In this document: in pieces, positions 1 through 7,024 of the stretch | Numbering within the stretch: the stretch's first letter is position 1 | Layout of the letters: the number at the start of each line of letters is the position of its first letter | Source: Cuniculiplasma sp. | GTDB lineage: Archaea > Thermoplasmatota > Thermoplasmata > Thermoplasmatales > Thermoplasmataceae | Direction: 5' to 3' | Length of the DNA stretch: 29,815 bases | Assembly: GCA_023256455.1 (NCBI GenBank) | Contig: JAGDXN010000080.1 | Coordinates: forward strand, 1 to 29,815 | The notes under the pieces: generated by a model | Told to the model about the DNA's origin: nothing | What the model saw: only the letters and a program-made list of their open reading frames with translations | Databases searched by the model: none | Program-made: the position numbers and the translations under genes

Positions 1-163
1 ATTTATTTCCTCACGAATTTACATGGAAAAAATAACTATAATATTTGTTAACCAGTTTTTCGGGATGAAATAAATGGCATGACTTAAGATAAATAGCACC
101 CCTGACCACCCTGGTTTCGTACCTGGTGAATCTAACGTCGAGGGAAAGATTGGATAGACATAA

Positions 164-172
164 TTTTAAATA
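164..172 (+). promoter_or_regulatory. TATA box for the 192-629 gene
   Basis: TTTTAAATA is centred about 24 bases before the ATG at 192. That spacing predicts transcription starting at or next to the start codon, so the mRNA is probably leaderless. Bases 1-160 show nothing else I can support; the open frame on the minus strand there lacks any recognisable feature. Confidence 0.45.
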
Positions 173-191
173 GGCTTTCCATTTCTTTACA

Positions 192-629
192 ATGGATGAA
201 TTATTCATCAAAAGAAAGGCAGATTCAGTTTTAAATGATGGCAGAATGGGATTATTCCCTGACGACTACCTGTCCAAAGATTCAAATTACAGGGAGATAG
301 AAATTCCCCAGGGAAAGGATATTTTTCTTTACAGAGAAACCGAAGGCGTAAATCTAGTTATTGACGGAAATAAGATGTACTTCAATGAAAGACACATGGC
401 AAAATATTTCTTTTACTGCGCCGTAATAGGCCACAAAAGGATAAGGGTACCAGATGTTTTGGAATCAGGTGAAGTGCTGAAAAGATTTGAGTCTGATCTT
501 CAGAGGGCATCCTCCATAATAATGGACCTCAGGAAGAAAATGTTCATACAGGATTTTTACAAAATGCAGGAAATGCTTGAATCTGCCAATCCTTCATACA
601 AAATAATTTTTTATGAGTGGAATGATTGA
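192..629 (+). CDS. Hypothetical soluble protein, 145 aa
   Basis: I do not recognise this protein. It has no signal peptide, membrane segment, cysteine pair or nucleotide-binding motif. The first 80 residues look like mixed alpha/beta, with alternating hydrophobic stretches such as NLVIDGNKMYF. The rest is charged and probably helical (residues about 95-135, rich in Lys, Glu, Met and Leu). The ATG at 192 follows a TATA box at leaderless spacing, and codon use matches the neighbours, so the gene is likely real. It stands alone, convergent with the zinc-ribbon gene 11 bases away, and the two share a hairpin at their ends. It may be a lineage-specific Thermoplasmatales protein; no function is proposed. 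Confidence 0.7.
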   Translation: MDELFIKRKADSVLNDGRMGLFPDDYLSKDSNYREIEIPQGKDIFLYRETEGVNLVIDGNKMYFNERHMAKYFFYCAVIGHKRIRVPDVLESGEVLKRFESDLQRASSIIMDLRKKMFIQDFYKMQEMLESANPSYKIIFYEWND

Positions 630-647
630 AACTCTTTTGTTTAAATC
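624..647. terminator. Shared hairpin at convergent gene ends
   Basis: GATTGAAAC and GTTTAAATC form 9-base arms with one mismatch around the loop TCTTTT. The repeat covers the stop codons of both flanking genes (TGA at 627-629 on plus, TAA at 641-643 on minus). It is a likely bidirectional 3'-end or termination element; see the finding on stop-codon hairpins. Confidence 0.4.
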
Positions 648-1282
648 CTGAATCCTCCGTTCTGAAAACCCGGGCCAAGAAACTCTCCTGAACTGACAGC
701 ATGCTGCAAAGTCTTGAAAAGAAGATAGGTTACAAATACAGGTGCCGGAATATCACCTGTGATTGTTCCTTCAAAATATCTGCTTGCAATGTGATGTTTT
801 ATCTCAGCCACATCCTGCCCGTTTGCCCTTATTTTCATGTCCGATCCTCCCAGGCTTTCAGTAACTTCATATTCCTGCCCGGAGGATGTTCTTAACACGG
901 CCTTTCTTGTGTGTATGTCCATCTGCCCAATCTCGTTCCCTGATGGATCAAGTATGGAATAGTTCCTGAATGCACTTATGAGTTTTTTTGGCCTGTTGTG
1001 CCGTGTCATCACAAGGACATTTCCCGATGGATCATTTAGCTGGAAATCTTCCTCGAACATACCTCTTACGCCCCCACTGAAACTCACTGAACCGATCACG
1101 CCATTATCATTGGCGATTTCCACAGAGGGCATTCCTCCCATGACGGGTGTTTTCCCCATTGTTTTGAAATGGTTTCCCGTAATTCCATTTACTCCAGATT
1201 GCCCCGGTTGTGCTGCACCGCATTGAGGGCAGAACTGGGCATTATCATCAATGGTTGCTCCACACGAACTGCACGTTGCCAT
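641..1282 (-). CDS. Zinc-ribbon protein with LURP-one/scramblase-like domain
   Basis: The 213-residue product starts with a zinc ribbon (C4-x2-C7 and C18-x2-C21, the second as FCPQCG). A Gly-rich linker follows, then a beta-rich domain from about residue 50 to the end. That domain resembles the LURP-one-related/phospholipid scramblase fold (Tubby C-terminal superfamily): short strands such as YSILDPSGNEIGQM and a final hydrophobic helix with VTYLLFKTLQHAV. Family members are generally thought to act at membranes or bind lipids, and the biochemical role of archaeal ones is unknown to me. The ATG is 26 bases from a TATA-like element, which suggests a leaderless monocistronic gene. The zinc ribbon is firm; the fold of the second part is by resemblance. 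Confidence 0.65.
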   Translation of the reverse strand: MATCSSCGATIDDNAQFCPQCGAAQPGQSGVNGITGNHFKTMGKTPVMGGMPSVEIANDNGVIGSVSFSGGVRGMFEEDFQLNDPSGNVLVMTRHNRPKKLISAFRNYSILDPSGNEIGQMDIHTRKAVLRTSSGQEYEVTESLGGSDMKIRANGQDVAEIKHHIASRYFEGTITGDIPAPVFVTYLLFKTLQHAVSSGEFLGPGFQNGGFRI

Positions 1283-1300
1283 AATGCAATATGTGGCATG

Positions 1301-1314
1301 CTATATTTAAATAT
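1301..1314 (-). promoter_or_regulatory. TATA box for the zinc-ribbon gene
   Basis: On the minus strand this reads ATATTTAAATATAG, itself nearly palindromic. It is centred about 26 bases before the ATG ending at 1282, which is the spacing expected for leaderless transcription. Confidence 0.4.
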
Positions 1315-1378
1315 TTTGTCAGTAATTAGCATATTTTTACATTAAATCAAGATTAGTGAAAGAGTATCTGCATTTTTT

Positions 1379-1399
1379 AATAATTTAAAAAAAATTATT
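1379..1399 (-). terminator. A/T hairpin after the PhoU-like gene
   Basis: AATAATTT and AAATTATT are perfect 8-base arms around a five-base loop. On the minus strand the loop and inner arm make a T8 run, six bases past the stop codon of the 1405-2373 gene. Archaeal polymerases terminate at U-rich tracts, so this is a plausible terminator. Confidence 0.4.
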
Positions 1400-1404
1400 G
1401 GAAT

Positions 1405-2373
1405 TTAAACCTTCACAGTCTGGTTTCTATATATATATCGATCCATTGTAATTTCTGCTATGTCTGTGGAATATAAACCGATCCTGGATATCTCTTCCAT
1501 AATGGATGAGACCGTAACATCATTGAATTTTTTCTCCATGACAGAGGCTTTCATCTGCCTTATCTGATCCTTGCTGTTAATTATGGTGTTAAGCGACTGA
1601 AGATCCGAACCCATAAAGGCAATTGTTGATTTTTGCAATATATCGTTGCAAAAATTCATGAAATCAAGAACTGTCTTCTTCTTCTCCTCTGAGTTTATCT
1701 CCCCGTTTTTCATCAAAATGCATATGTTTACAGAGTGGTCTGCAATCCTTTCCAGTATTCTGGAAAATATGAGGTAAAATGTGAGCTCACCTCCCTCAAC
1801 CTTCTGGTTTCCTATTTCCTTCATTATATAGAAATGGTATCTATCTACCTCGTCATCCCTTGAGATGATGCTGTCCATAAGTTCATTTTCATTCTTTTCT
1901 ACCGCCCTTATGGTATCCTGGAACATATTCTGAACATTCATGATCATTCTCTTCAGTGCGTTTGAAAGGGGGAAAGAATTGGAATCAAGTACATTCTGCA
2001 AAACTATGGACCTTGCACTCTCTTCAAATATTTCAACTCCCATCACAAGCCTGGTAAATTTCTTTACCACATCCCTCACACCCTGTGAAAGATAACTTGA
2101 AGATCTTATTATCAGTGTATCAAAACCCGATATGTATACAGAGATCATTGATCTCTGGAGGAGTTCTTCAGTTGCGGACTGGCTTATTTCCATAGTTCTG
2201 GTTATTTCCTTTTTTACCTCTTCTCCCGGAAATATCCTGAGATCTTCCCCATTTATATCCATGCTTACCAGGCTTCCCTTGCCTATGCCATTCCTTTTTA
2301 TCCATTCCTGGGGAAGGGAAACTATGAATGTTGAACCTCCTGTTAACTGTACCCTTCTGGATTCAATCGCCAT
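1405..2373 (-). CDS. AbrB-PhoU family phosphate-uptake regulator
   Basis: The product has 322 residues. Residues 1-50 form a SpoVT/AbrB-type DNA-binding swapped-hairpin domain (RRVQLTGGSTFIVSLPQEW, then a Gly-rich turn and DLRIFPGE). The rest is all-helical and PhoU-like, with two copies of the three-helix unit. The acidic stretches MDSIISRDDEVDRYH and RILERIADHSVNI are the usual metal-binding PhoU signature. This AbrB-PhoU fusion is common in archaea and is generally inferred to regulate phosphate transport or the pst/pit genes. No phosphate transporter lies in the window, so the target is not shown here. The ATG has a TATA box 23 bases upstream. Whether it truly senses phosphate is inference. 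Confidence 0.85.
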   Translation of the reverse strand: MAIESRRVQLTGGSTFIVSLPQEWIKRNGIGKGSLVSMDINGEDLRIFPGEEVKKEITRTMEISQSATEELLQRSMISVYISGFDTLIIRSSSYLSQGVRDVVKKFTRLVMGVEIFEESARSIVLQNVLDSNSFPLSNALKRMIMNVQNMFQDTIRAVEKNENELMDSIISRDDEVDRYHFYIMKEIGNQKVEGGELTFYLIFSRILERIADHSVNICILMKNGEINSEEKKKTVLDFMNFCNDILQKSTIAFMGSDLQSLNTIINSKDQIRQMKASVMEKKFNDVTVSSIMEEISRIGLYSTDIAEITMDRYIYRNQTVKV

Positions 2374-2390
2374 GGATGTACATATTTATT

Positions 2391-2400
2391 AAATATATAG
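2391..2400 (-). promoter_or_regulatory. TATA box for the PhoU-like gene
   Basis: The minus strand reads CTATATATTT, centred about 23 bases before the start codon that ends at 2373. This is consistent with a leaderless transcript separate from the membrane-protein gene upstream. Confidence 0.4.
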
Positions 2401-2420
2401 ATTTTTGGAAAATAAATAGT

Positions 2421-3239
2421 TCAATTATGCATATGTTCTCTTCTGTAAGCCGCACTGTTCGAAAGACTTCTGGCAATTAAAAGTCCAGCTATATAGATTA
2501 TTCCCAATAGTAATATAAAGAGGAATGAGTAACTATATAGAAGATACTCTCCATAGCTGTAAATGTTTTCATTTATTGGACCCTTAATGAAACCTGTGGT
2601 CACATTACCCTTTGTTGTGTTTAGATTCACTATGACAAAATATTCACCGGAGGGAATGTTGGTGAATGTGTGTGAAACGTTTATATACCCATGAGTTGGA
2701 GTGGTGTTTTGCATTACATAATAACTCACGTTAGAAAGGGATGTTGCATCAACAATCACAATTACTGGCTTGTATTCAGTTGTTTTATTCAGACCTGTAA
2801 AGTTAGCATATATGAGATGAGAGTTGCTGTAGCCTGTATATGGGGATATTTCCATACTTATGGAACTGTCACCCTGAGTCTGAAATTTCAAAACGCCCGG
2901 GCTCTGGTAAGTTACGGGAGTCATGATCAAAACCATCGCAATTAACAAAATTATGATGGCTGCAAAGCCATATTTCAATCTCTTCTTGAAACCCCATATG
3001 CCCGTATAATGAATGGATATGAATATTACAACCGGAATGGCAAAGAGAAGTTCATAAAGACCTATGAATATGAACAGTATTTCAAATATTATAGATGGCA
3101 CTATGGCAAAGAGCAGAAAAAAATAGAGCTGATGCCTCCTTATTATTTCCTTAATGCTTTCTTTTTTAGTTTGATCTTCCAATTTACTCAACATGGGATT
3201 GAATCTTTTAAAATAATGTTTCCTATTACTGGTAATCAT
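2421..3239 (-). CDS. Multi-pass membrane protein with sequon-rich external domain
   Basis: I do not recognise the family. The 272 residues hold a charged N-terminus, three hydrophobic segments (about 38-60, 62-82 and 90-110), a polar beta-type domain (about 112-228) and a last membrane helix (about 232-256) with a basic C-terminal tail. The polar domain carries seven N-x-S/T sequons (Asn 146, 151, 170, 178, 187, 207 and 212), which fits an N-glycosylated domain facing the acidic outside. The start at 3239 is supported by GGTGGA about eight bases upstream on the minus strand. The gene is divergent from the XRE-CBS regulator. A sensor or cell-envelope role is possible but nothing shows it. Confidence 0.7.
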   Translation of the reverse strand: MITSNRKHYFKRFNPMLSKLEDQTKKESIKEIIRRHQLYFFLLFAIVPSIIFEILFIFIGLYELLFAIPVVIFISIHYTGIWGFKKRLKYGFAAIIILLIAMVLIMTPVTYQSPGVLKFQTQGDSSISMEISPYTGYSNSHLIYANFTGLNKTTEYKPVIVIVDATSLSNVSYYVMQNTTPTHGYINVSHTFTNIPSGEYFVIVNLNTTKGNVTTGFIKGPINENIYSYGEYLLYSYSFLFILLLGIIYIAGLLIARSLSNSAAYRREHMHN

Positions 3240-3293
3240 TTAAAATTCCACCATGCAGGGATAAAAATATTACCAAGAATGCAATCTTAGCCC

Positions 3294-3884
3294 ATGCTTC
3301 CCTCGGTACAGGAACTGGGAAAGATGAGAAAATCCCTTGGAATAAGCCAGAAAGACGTCGCAAATGCGTGTGGGTTGAGCCAGTCCTATATTGCAAGGAT
3401 GGAGAAGGGCGATATCAATCCCACATATGATAATGTGAAGAAGATATATTCCTATCTCACTTCCCACGCGGACAAAACAAAAAGCATTGATCTTGTTGCC
3501 TCAAAAATCATGACGAGGAATGTGATTGTTTGCAACCCTTCTGATTATGTAATAAAGGCACTGGACGTAATGAAGGAGAAAGGGGTTTCACAAATACCTG
3601 TAATTACGGATGATGGAAGGATTACAGGAACAATTTCGGAATCTGATATTAATGAAATTTTAATAAGAGGTGTAAGCCCTGAATCTCTTAAGAAAATGAG
3701 CGTTTCAAAAATAATGAGCTCTCCCCTCCCCCAGCTTCCAATGGATACACCAGTATCTGCCATATATCCCATGCTCAGATTCTCAAATGCCGTGCTTATC
3801 ATGGATGGAATCTCACTGAAAGGAATAATAACCAAGGCAGATATACTGAAGGCTGTTGAAGACTATGCAGAACCTGTTTTATGA
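3294..3884 (+). CDS. XRE-type helix-turn-helix regulator with two CBS domains
   Basis: The 196-residue product has an XRE/Cro HTH at about residues 6-55 (LGISQKDVANACGLSQSYIARMEKG is the motif region, of which the recognition helix is SQSYIARMEK). A CBS pair follows: CBS1 at about 68-125, starting IMTRNVIVCNP, and CBS2 at about 135-192, starting KIMSSPLPQLP. CBS pairs bind adenine nucleotides or AdoMet, so this is probably a transcription factor gated by an adenosyl ligand; that is family knowledge, not seen directly. It is the first gene of an overlapping operon with carS and pth2, which suggests control of its own operon. The ATG has an A/T-rich TATA-like element near 3260-3269. Confidence 0.88.
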   Translation: MLPSVQELGKMRKSLGISQKDVANACGLSQSYIARMEKGDINPTYDNVKKIYSYLTSHADKTKSIDLVASKIMTRNVIVCNPSDYVIKALDVMKEKGVSQIPVITDDGRITGTISESDINEILIRGVSPESLKKMSVSKIMSSPLPQLPMDTPVSAIYPMLRFSNAVLIMDGISLKGIITKADILKAVEDYAEPVL

Positions 3885-4419
3885 AGTGATTGTCGGTCTG
3901 ATTGCATTTATTCCTGCACTTGCTGCCAATCCCGGGGCGGTCATCACAGGCGGGCATGGCCTGATGGATGGGGGCAAAAACTGGATAGATAACAGGAGAA
4001 TATTTGGTGACGGGAAAACAGTGAGCGGATATGTTGGAGGAATATTTATTGGAACCGTGGCGGGTATAATTGTATTTCTTATTTTGAATGAATTTTCACT
4101 GTTTCCATATAAATTGGACTTGGAAACTATAGTTCTGGCACCCTTTGCCCTTGCCTGGGGTTCTCTTACTGGTGACCTCTTAGGATCATTTATAAAAAGA
4201 AGGCTGAATATGAAGAGCGGCCAGAAGGGAAACCTTCTGGATATGTGGCCCTTTGTAATTGTGGCCTTTCTCTTTTCCCTGATCATAACGGAAAAATTCT
4301 TTATGGAACTTTATTCCAATTTTATCGACATAATATTGATTCTTGTCATAACACCCATACTCCACAGAGGCGTGAATATTCTTGCATACAGAATGAAATG
4401 GAAGGATGTCCCATGGTAG
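3865..4419 (+). CDS. carS: CDP-archaeol synthase (CarS)
   Basis: This integral membrane enzyme transfers CMP from CTP to 2,3-di-O-geranylgeranylglyceryl phosphate, giving CDP-archaeol, the activated precursor of archaeal polar lipids. The 184-residue product has the family signature near its N-terminus: ALAANPGAVITGG, then GGKNWIDNRRIFGDGKTVSG, where the DGKT motif is diagnostic. It also has about five hydrophobic segments and a second polar loop with GDLLGSFIKRRL and KSGQ. I chose the ATG at 3865, which overlaps the regulator's stop by 20 bases. An upstream TTG at 3856 is in frame but adds only three residues. The 3' end overlaps pth2 by seven bases. Confidence 0.9.
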   Translation: MQNLFYEVIVGLIAFIPALAANPGAVITGGHGLMDGGKNWIDNRRIFGDGKTVSGYVGGIFIGTVAGIIVFLILNEFSLFPYKLDLETIVLAPFALAWGSLTGDLLGSFIKRRLNMKSGQKGNLLDMWPFVIVAFLFSLIITEKFFMELYSNFIDIILILVITPILHRGVNILAYRMKWKDVPW

Positions 4420-4772
4420 ATGAGATGAAAATGATCATTGGTGTGAGGAAGGACCTGGATATGGGAAAGGGAAAGATTGCGGCACAGGCATCCCACGCAG
4501 CTGTGAACTGTGCCCTGTGGGCACAGAAGAATAACAAAAAGATTTTCAAGAAATGGAGTGAGCAGGGCCAGAAAAAAGTGGTTATAAGACTGCAGAATCT
4601 TGAGGAACTTTACAGGCTTAAGGATGAGTGCGAAAGGGAAGGGTTGAACACATCGGTGATTACGGATGCGGGCCTGACTCAGATCGATCCTGGAAGCGTC
4701 ACATGCATTGGAATAGGACCTGCCCCATCTGAAATAGTTGATAAAATCACTGCAAAATATCCCCTATTATAG
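4413..4772 (+). CDS. pth2: Peptidyl-tRNA hydrolase, archaeal/eukaryal Pth2 type
   Basis: Pth2 cleaves the ester between peptide and tRNA in prematurely released peptidyl-tRNA, recycling tRNA. The 119-residue length and motifs are typical: the N-terminal strand with VRKDLDMGKGKIAAQASHAA (catalytic-site Lys, Gln and His), then QKKVVIRL, NTSVITDAGLTQIDPGS and the end TCIGIGPAP. The ATG at 4413 overlaps the carS stop by seven bases, so translation is probably coupled. An in-frame open stretch extends further upstream but lies inside carS. Its pairing with a lipid gene looks like housekeeping linkage rather than a shared pathway. Confidence 0.95.
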   Translation: MVDEMKMIIGVRKDLDMGKGKIAAQASHAAVNCALWAQKNNKKIFKKWSEQGQKKVVIRLQNLEELYRLKDECEREGLNTSVITDAGLTQIDPGSVTCIGIGPAPSEIVDKITAKYPLL

Positions 4773-4803
4773 AAATTATCTTTCTTCCTGATCCAGGGGA
4801 TAT
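4757..4803. repeat. Long-loop inverted repeat over pth2/nob1 convergent ends
   Basis: ATATCCCCT (4757-4765) and AGGGGATAT (4795-4803) are perfect 9-base arms 29 bases apart. A smaller repeat, AGAAA-TTATC-TTTCT (4771-4785), sits between them over both stop codons. The outer arms are coding: each encodes Tyr-Pro-Leu near the end of its own protein, on opposite strands. It may act as a shared 3'-end structure. Confidence 0.35.
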
Positions 4804-5306
4804 CTGGTGATTTTGTGACCGCATATTTTGCATTCTTCCAGTTTATCCTCATACTTTGCGCCACAGCCCTTGCAAACATAACCCCATCTTATCCTTGATT
4901 TTATGCATTCCAATCCGCAACCCTGAAACTCTATTTTCAGCTTCGAGCTTACGTTTTGAAGGGAATAATCGTCGGAAATTATAATACCGTTAATCTCCAG
5001 GGCAACCGCAATTATGTCCATATCCGTCTGGCTCAGATAGGGAAGATCTCCTGTTTCCCTTGCTGCAGCCCTGACAATTTCCATATATTTTTCCTTTGGA
5101 TCAATAATCTGTATAACACACATTTCATGATCCATCAGCCTTCCCATCTTTCCCTTTCTGATCTCCTTTATTACCCCAGATGGGACAACACATTTCATTG
5201 ATAAAATATCTATTTTTCCTGTTAAAATTGCTGAGGTATCGGGGACAAAAATCTTCCCCGAAAACCCTTTATTTCCATCCTCCTGGACCATCTCATTCTC
5301 TTTCAT
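4776..5306 (-). CDS. nob1: Ribosome-assembly endonuclease Nob1
   Basis: Nob1 makes the final cut forming the 3' end of small-subunit rRNA. The 176-residue protein has a PIN domain: VPDTSAIL with D23, E48 in the segment VIKEIR, an acidic pair in TDMDIIAVA (D95/D97) and SDD (112-113). These match the metal-binding acidic cluster. A zinc ribbon (C145-x2-C148 and C159-x2-C162) and a short basic tail ending RYPLDQEER follow. The ATG at 5306 overlaps citrate synthase by 14 bases; a second in-frame ATG at 5291 would leave no overlap and keep the whole PIN domain. It is co-directional with and directly downstream of gltA, and convergent with pth2. Confidence 0.92.
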   Translation of the reverse strand: MKENEMVQEDGNKGFSGKIFVPDTSAILTGKIDILSMKCVVPSGVIKEIRKGKMGRLMDHEMCVIQIIDPKEKYMEIVRAAARETGDLPYLSQTDMDIIAVALEINGIIISDDYSLQNVSSKLKIEFQGCGLECIKSRIRWGYVCKGCGAKYEDKLEECKICGHKITRYPLDQEER

Positions 5307-6450
5307 TCATTGGCTTATATTTCAACGGGCCCTTCTCTCCAACATATTTTGCCTTTGGTCTGAACAGCTTGTTGTCCTGTATATATTCAAGGGACCTGGC
5401 AACCCAGCCGGAAATTCTTCCCACTGCGAATATCGGGGTAAATATCTCTGTCTTGAATCCAAGGGCTGAATATACCATACCTGAATAGAAATCAACATTG
5501 GGGAATATTCCCTTGCTTCCAAACCTGTTAATCATTAGCTCTTCAATTTTGTTTGCCGTAAGATACAGGTTTTTGTTGTTCCTCTCCGTAATGTACTGGG
5601 CATATTGTTTGAGTATTTTTGCCCTGGGGTCATATACCTTGTATACCCTGTGGCCAAATCCCATTATCTTCTCTTTTCTTTCGATCATCTCTGAGAGAAC
5701 CTTCTCGGCATTTTCAGGTGTACCTACGGTCTGAATGAGCTTCAGTGCCCTTTCATTGGCACCTCCATGAAGCGGACCCTTCAGTGTTGATACTGCTGAT
5801 GTTATGGCTGAGTACATATCGGCCATGGTTGATATGGTCACAAGTGCTGAAAATGTGGACGCATTCATACCATGATCTGCGTGTATTATGAGGGCCGTAT
5901 CCATCATCTTGCTTTCCATTGGATCAGGCTTTCTTCCCAGAGACATGTAAAAGAAGTTGGCAGCATATGAAAGATTCTTATCGGGTTTGACTATTTCCTG
6001 GCCCGTATAAACTCTGTGTATTGCACCAACAATTGTGGGCATTTTTGCTATGATCTTGATTGCCATCTCTTCCTGGCTTGCAAAATCGCTTTCTGATTCC
6101 TTCTTATCAAAGGTTGCAAGGTATGAGATTGCAGTTCTCAGAGAAGTCATTGGATGTGTCCTTCCCGCCTGTTTTTTTATGATCTCGTAGAGCTCATCGG
6201 GAAGATCGCTCTCATTGCGGAGCTTTTCCACATATTCCTTATATTCCTTCTCATTGGGCAGATGGCCATATATGAGAAGATAGGAGACCTCCTCGTAGTT
6301 GCTCTGTTCTGCAAGGGTATTGATATCATATCCCCTGTAGGAGAGTCTTCCTTCCTGGCCATCCACAAATCCAATCTTTGTTTCAGCTGCCAGTATGCCT
6401 TCAAGTCCTCTGTAAACAACAGGTTCATTTGAATTATTCGAATTCTCCAT
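5293..6450 (-). CDS. gltA: Citrate synthase
   Basis: This enzyme condenses oxaloacetate and acetyl-CoA to citrate, the entry to the TCA cycle. At 385 residues it has the usual length for archaeal enzymes. The N-terminal GLEGILAAETKIGFVDG and LSYRGYDI, then HADHGMNAST (substrate His), PLHGGANE (catalytic His) and GFGHRVYKVYDPRA (oxaloacetate-binding Arg and catalytic Asp) are all present, so it should be active. The same family includes 2-methylcitrate synthases, which cannot be excluded by eye. Nob1 overlaps its 3' end. A TATA-like TTTAATTA lies at about 6484-6491 on the minus strand, and GAGATG just before the ATG could serve as a weak ribosome-binding site. Confidence 0.94.
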   Translation of the reverse strand: MENSNNSNEPVVYRGLEGILAAETKIGFVDGQEGRLSYRGYDINTLAEQSNYEEVSYLLIYGHLPNEKEYKEYVEKLRNESDLPDELYEIIKKQAGRTHPMTSLRTAISYLATFDKKESESDFASQEEMAIKIIAKMPTIVGAIHRVYTGQEIVKPDKNLSYAANFFYMSLGRKPDPMESKMMDTALIIHADHGMNASTFSALVTISTMADMYSAITSAVSTLKGPLHGGANERALKLIQTVGTPENAEKVLSEMIERKEKIMGFGHRVYKVYDPRAKILKQYAQYITERNNKNLYLTANKIEELMINRFGSKGIFPNVDFYSGMVYSALGFKTEIFTPIFAVGRISGWVARSLEYIQDNKLFRPKAKYVGEKGPLKYKPMNERE

Positions 6451-6562
6451 TATTATTCATCTCATAACCCATATTGCTAATTATTAATTAAATCTTAAAA
6501 GCTTTAATTACTTGAAAACAAAAATTTTAATCCATGTCATCAAAGATATCATTTTACAAATA

Positions 6563-6570
6563 TTTATATA
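6563..6570 (+). promoter_or_regulatory. TATA box of the padR gene
   Basis: TTTATATA is centred about 26 bases before the ATG at 6593, so the transcript should start at the start codon. The palindrome 6574-6591 fills the whole space between TATA box and start. Confidence 0.55.
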
Positions 6571-6573
6571 CAA

Positions 6574-6591
6574 ATATCGGATATCCGATAT
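6574..6591. promoter_or_regulatory. Perfect 18-bp palindromic operator
   Basis: ATATCGGATATCCGATAT is identical to its reverse complement. It lies between the TATA box and the padR start codon, where a bound dimer would block RNA polymerase. PadR proteins bind palindromes as dimers and often repress their own gene, so autoregulation is the simplest reading. The binding itself is inferred. Confidence 0.6.
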
Positions 6592-6592
6592 C

Positions 6593-7009
6593 ATGAACGG
6601 AATGTTTGGTGGTAGAAGAAAGGATTTGAGAATGTGGATTGTTTTCTCTCTGAACTCTGGCCCTAAGAACGGAGTTGAGATCATGGATTCAATGGAGAGG
6701 CAGAGCTTTGGAATGTGGAGACCGTCTCCAGGTTCCATATATCCCATGCTTGAAAACATGGTCAATGAGGGTACCATAAGAAAGAGAGAGGACGGGAGAT
6801 ACGAACTGACTGAAGAGGGCAAAGGCTTCTTTGGGTTCAGAGGAGGGTTTTTCTCCAGCGGGCCCAGAAGCTTTGACGACGCTGTCAGCGAAATATCATC
6901 CCTTGTGACCTATATGGAGGAACTGAAGCAAAACGGTACCAAAAAATATGAGGAATACAGGGAGAAACTCCTTGAGATTTCAGAGAGAATCAAAAAGATT
7001 GCAGATTAA
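6593..7009 (+). CDS. PadR-family transcriptional regulator
   Basis: The 138-residue product has the PadR winged helix: residues 9-85 with RMWIVFSLNSGPKNGVEIMD, the characteristic PSPGSIYPMLENM recognition region and the wing RKREDGRYELTEEG. A Gly/Phe-rich linker (about 86-100) and a coiled C-terminal helix (about 105-138) for dimer formation follow. I chose the ATG at 6593, not the longer frame from 6512, because the TATA box and palindrome sit just before it. The target genes are unknown; it is divergent from citrate synthase, so both could respond to the operator. Its 3' end overlaps the convergent gene by four bases. Confidence 0.88.
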   Translation: MNGMFGGRRKDLRMWIVFSLNSGPKNGVEIMDSMERQSFGMWRPSPGSIYPMLENMVNEGTIRKREDGRYELTEEGKGFFGFRGGFFSSGPRSFDDAVSEISSLVTYMEELKQNGTKKYEEYREKLLEISERIKKIAD

Positions 7010-7024
7010 TCTTCAATTAATCTG
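7002..7024. terminator. Perfect hairpin over overlapping convergent stops
   Basis: CAGATTAAT and ATTAATCTG are perfect 9-base arms around the loop CTTCA. The stop codons of padR (7007-7009) and of the minus-strand AMP-binding-like gene (7006-7008) both fall inside the left arm. It probably defines the 3' ends of both transcripts. Confidence 0.5.

Noticed and set aside
11..211. Open frame of 66 codons on the minus strand at the window start
   Set aside because: No recognisable features, no ribosome-binding site, and it overlaps the promoter and start of the gene at 192.
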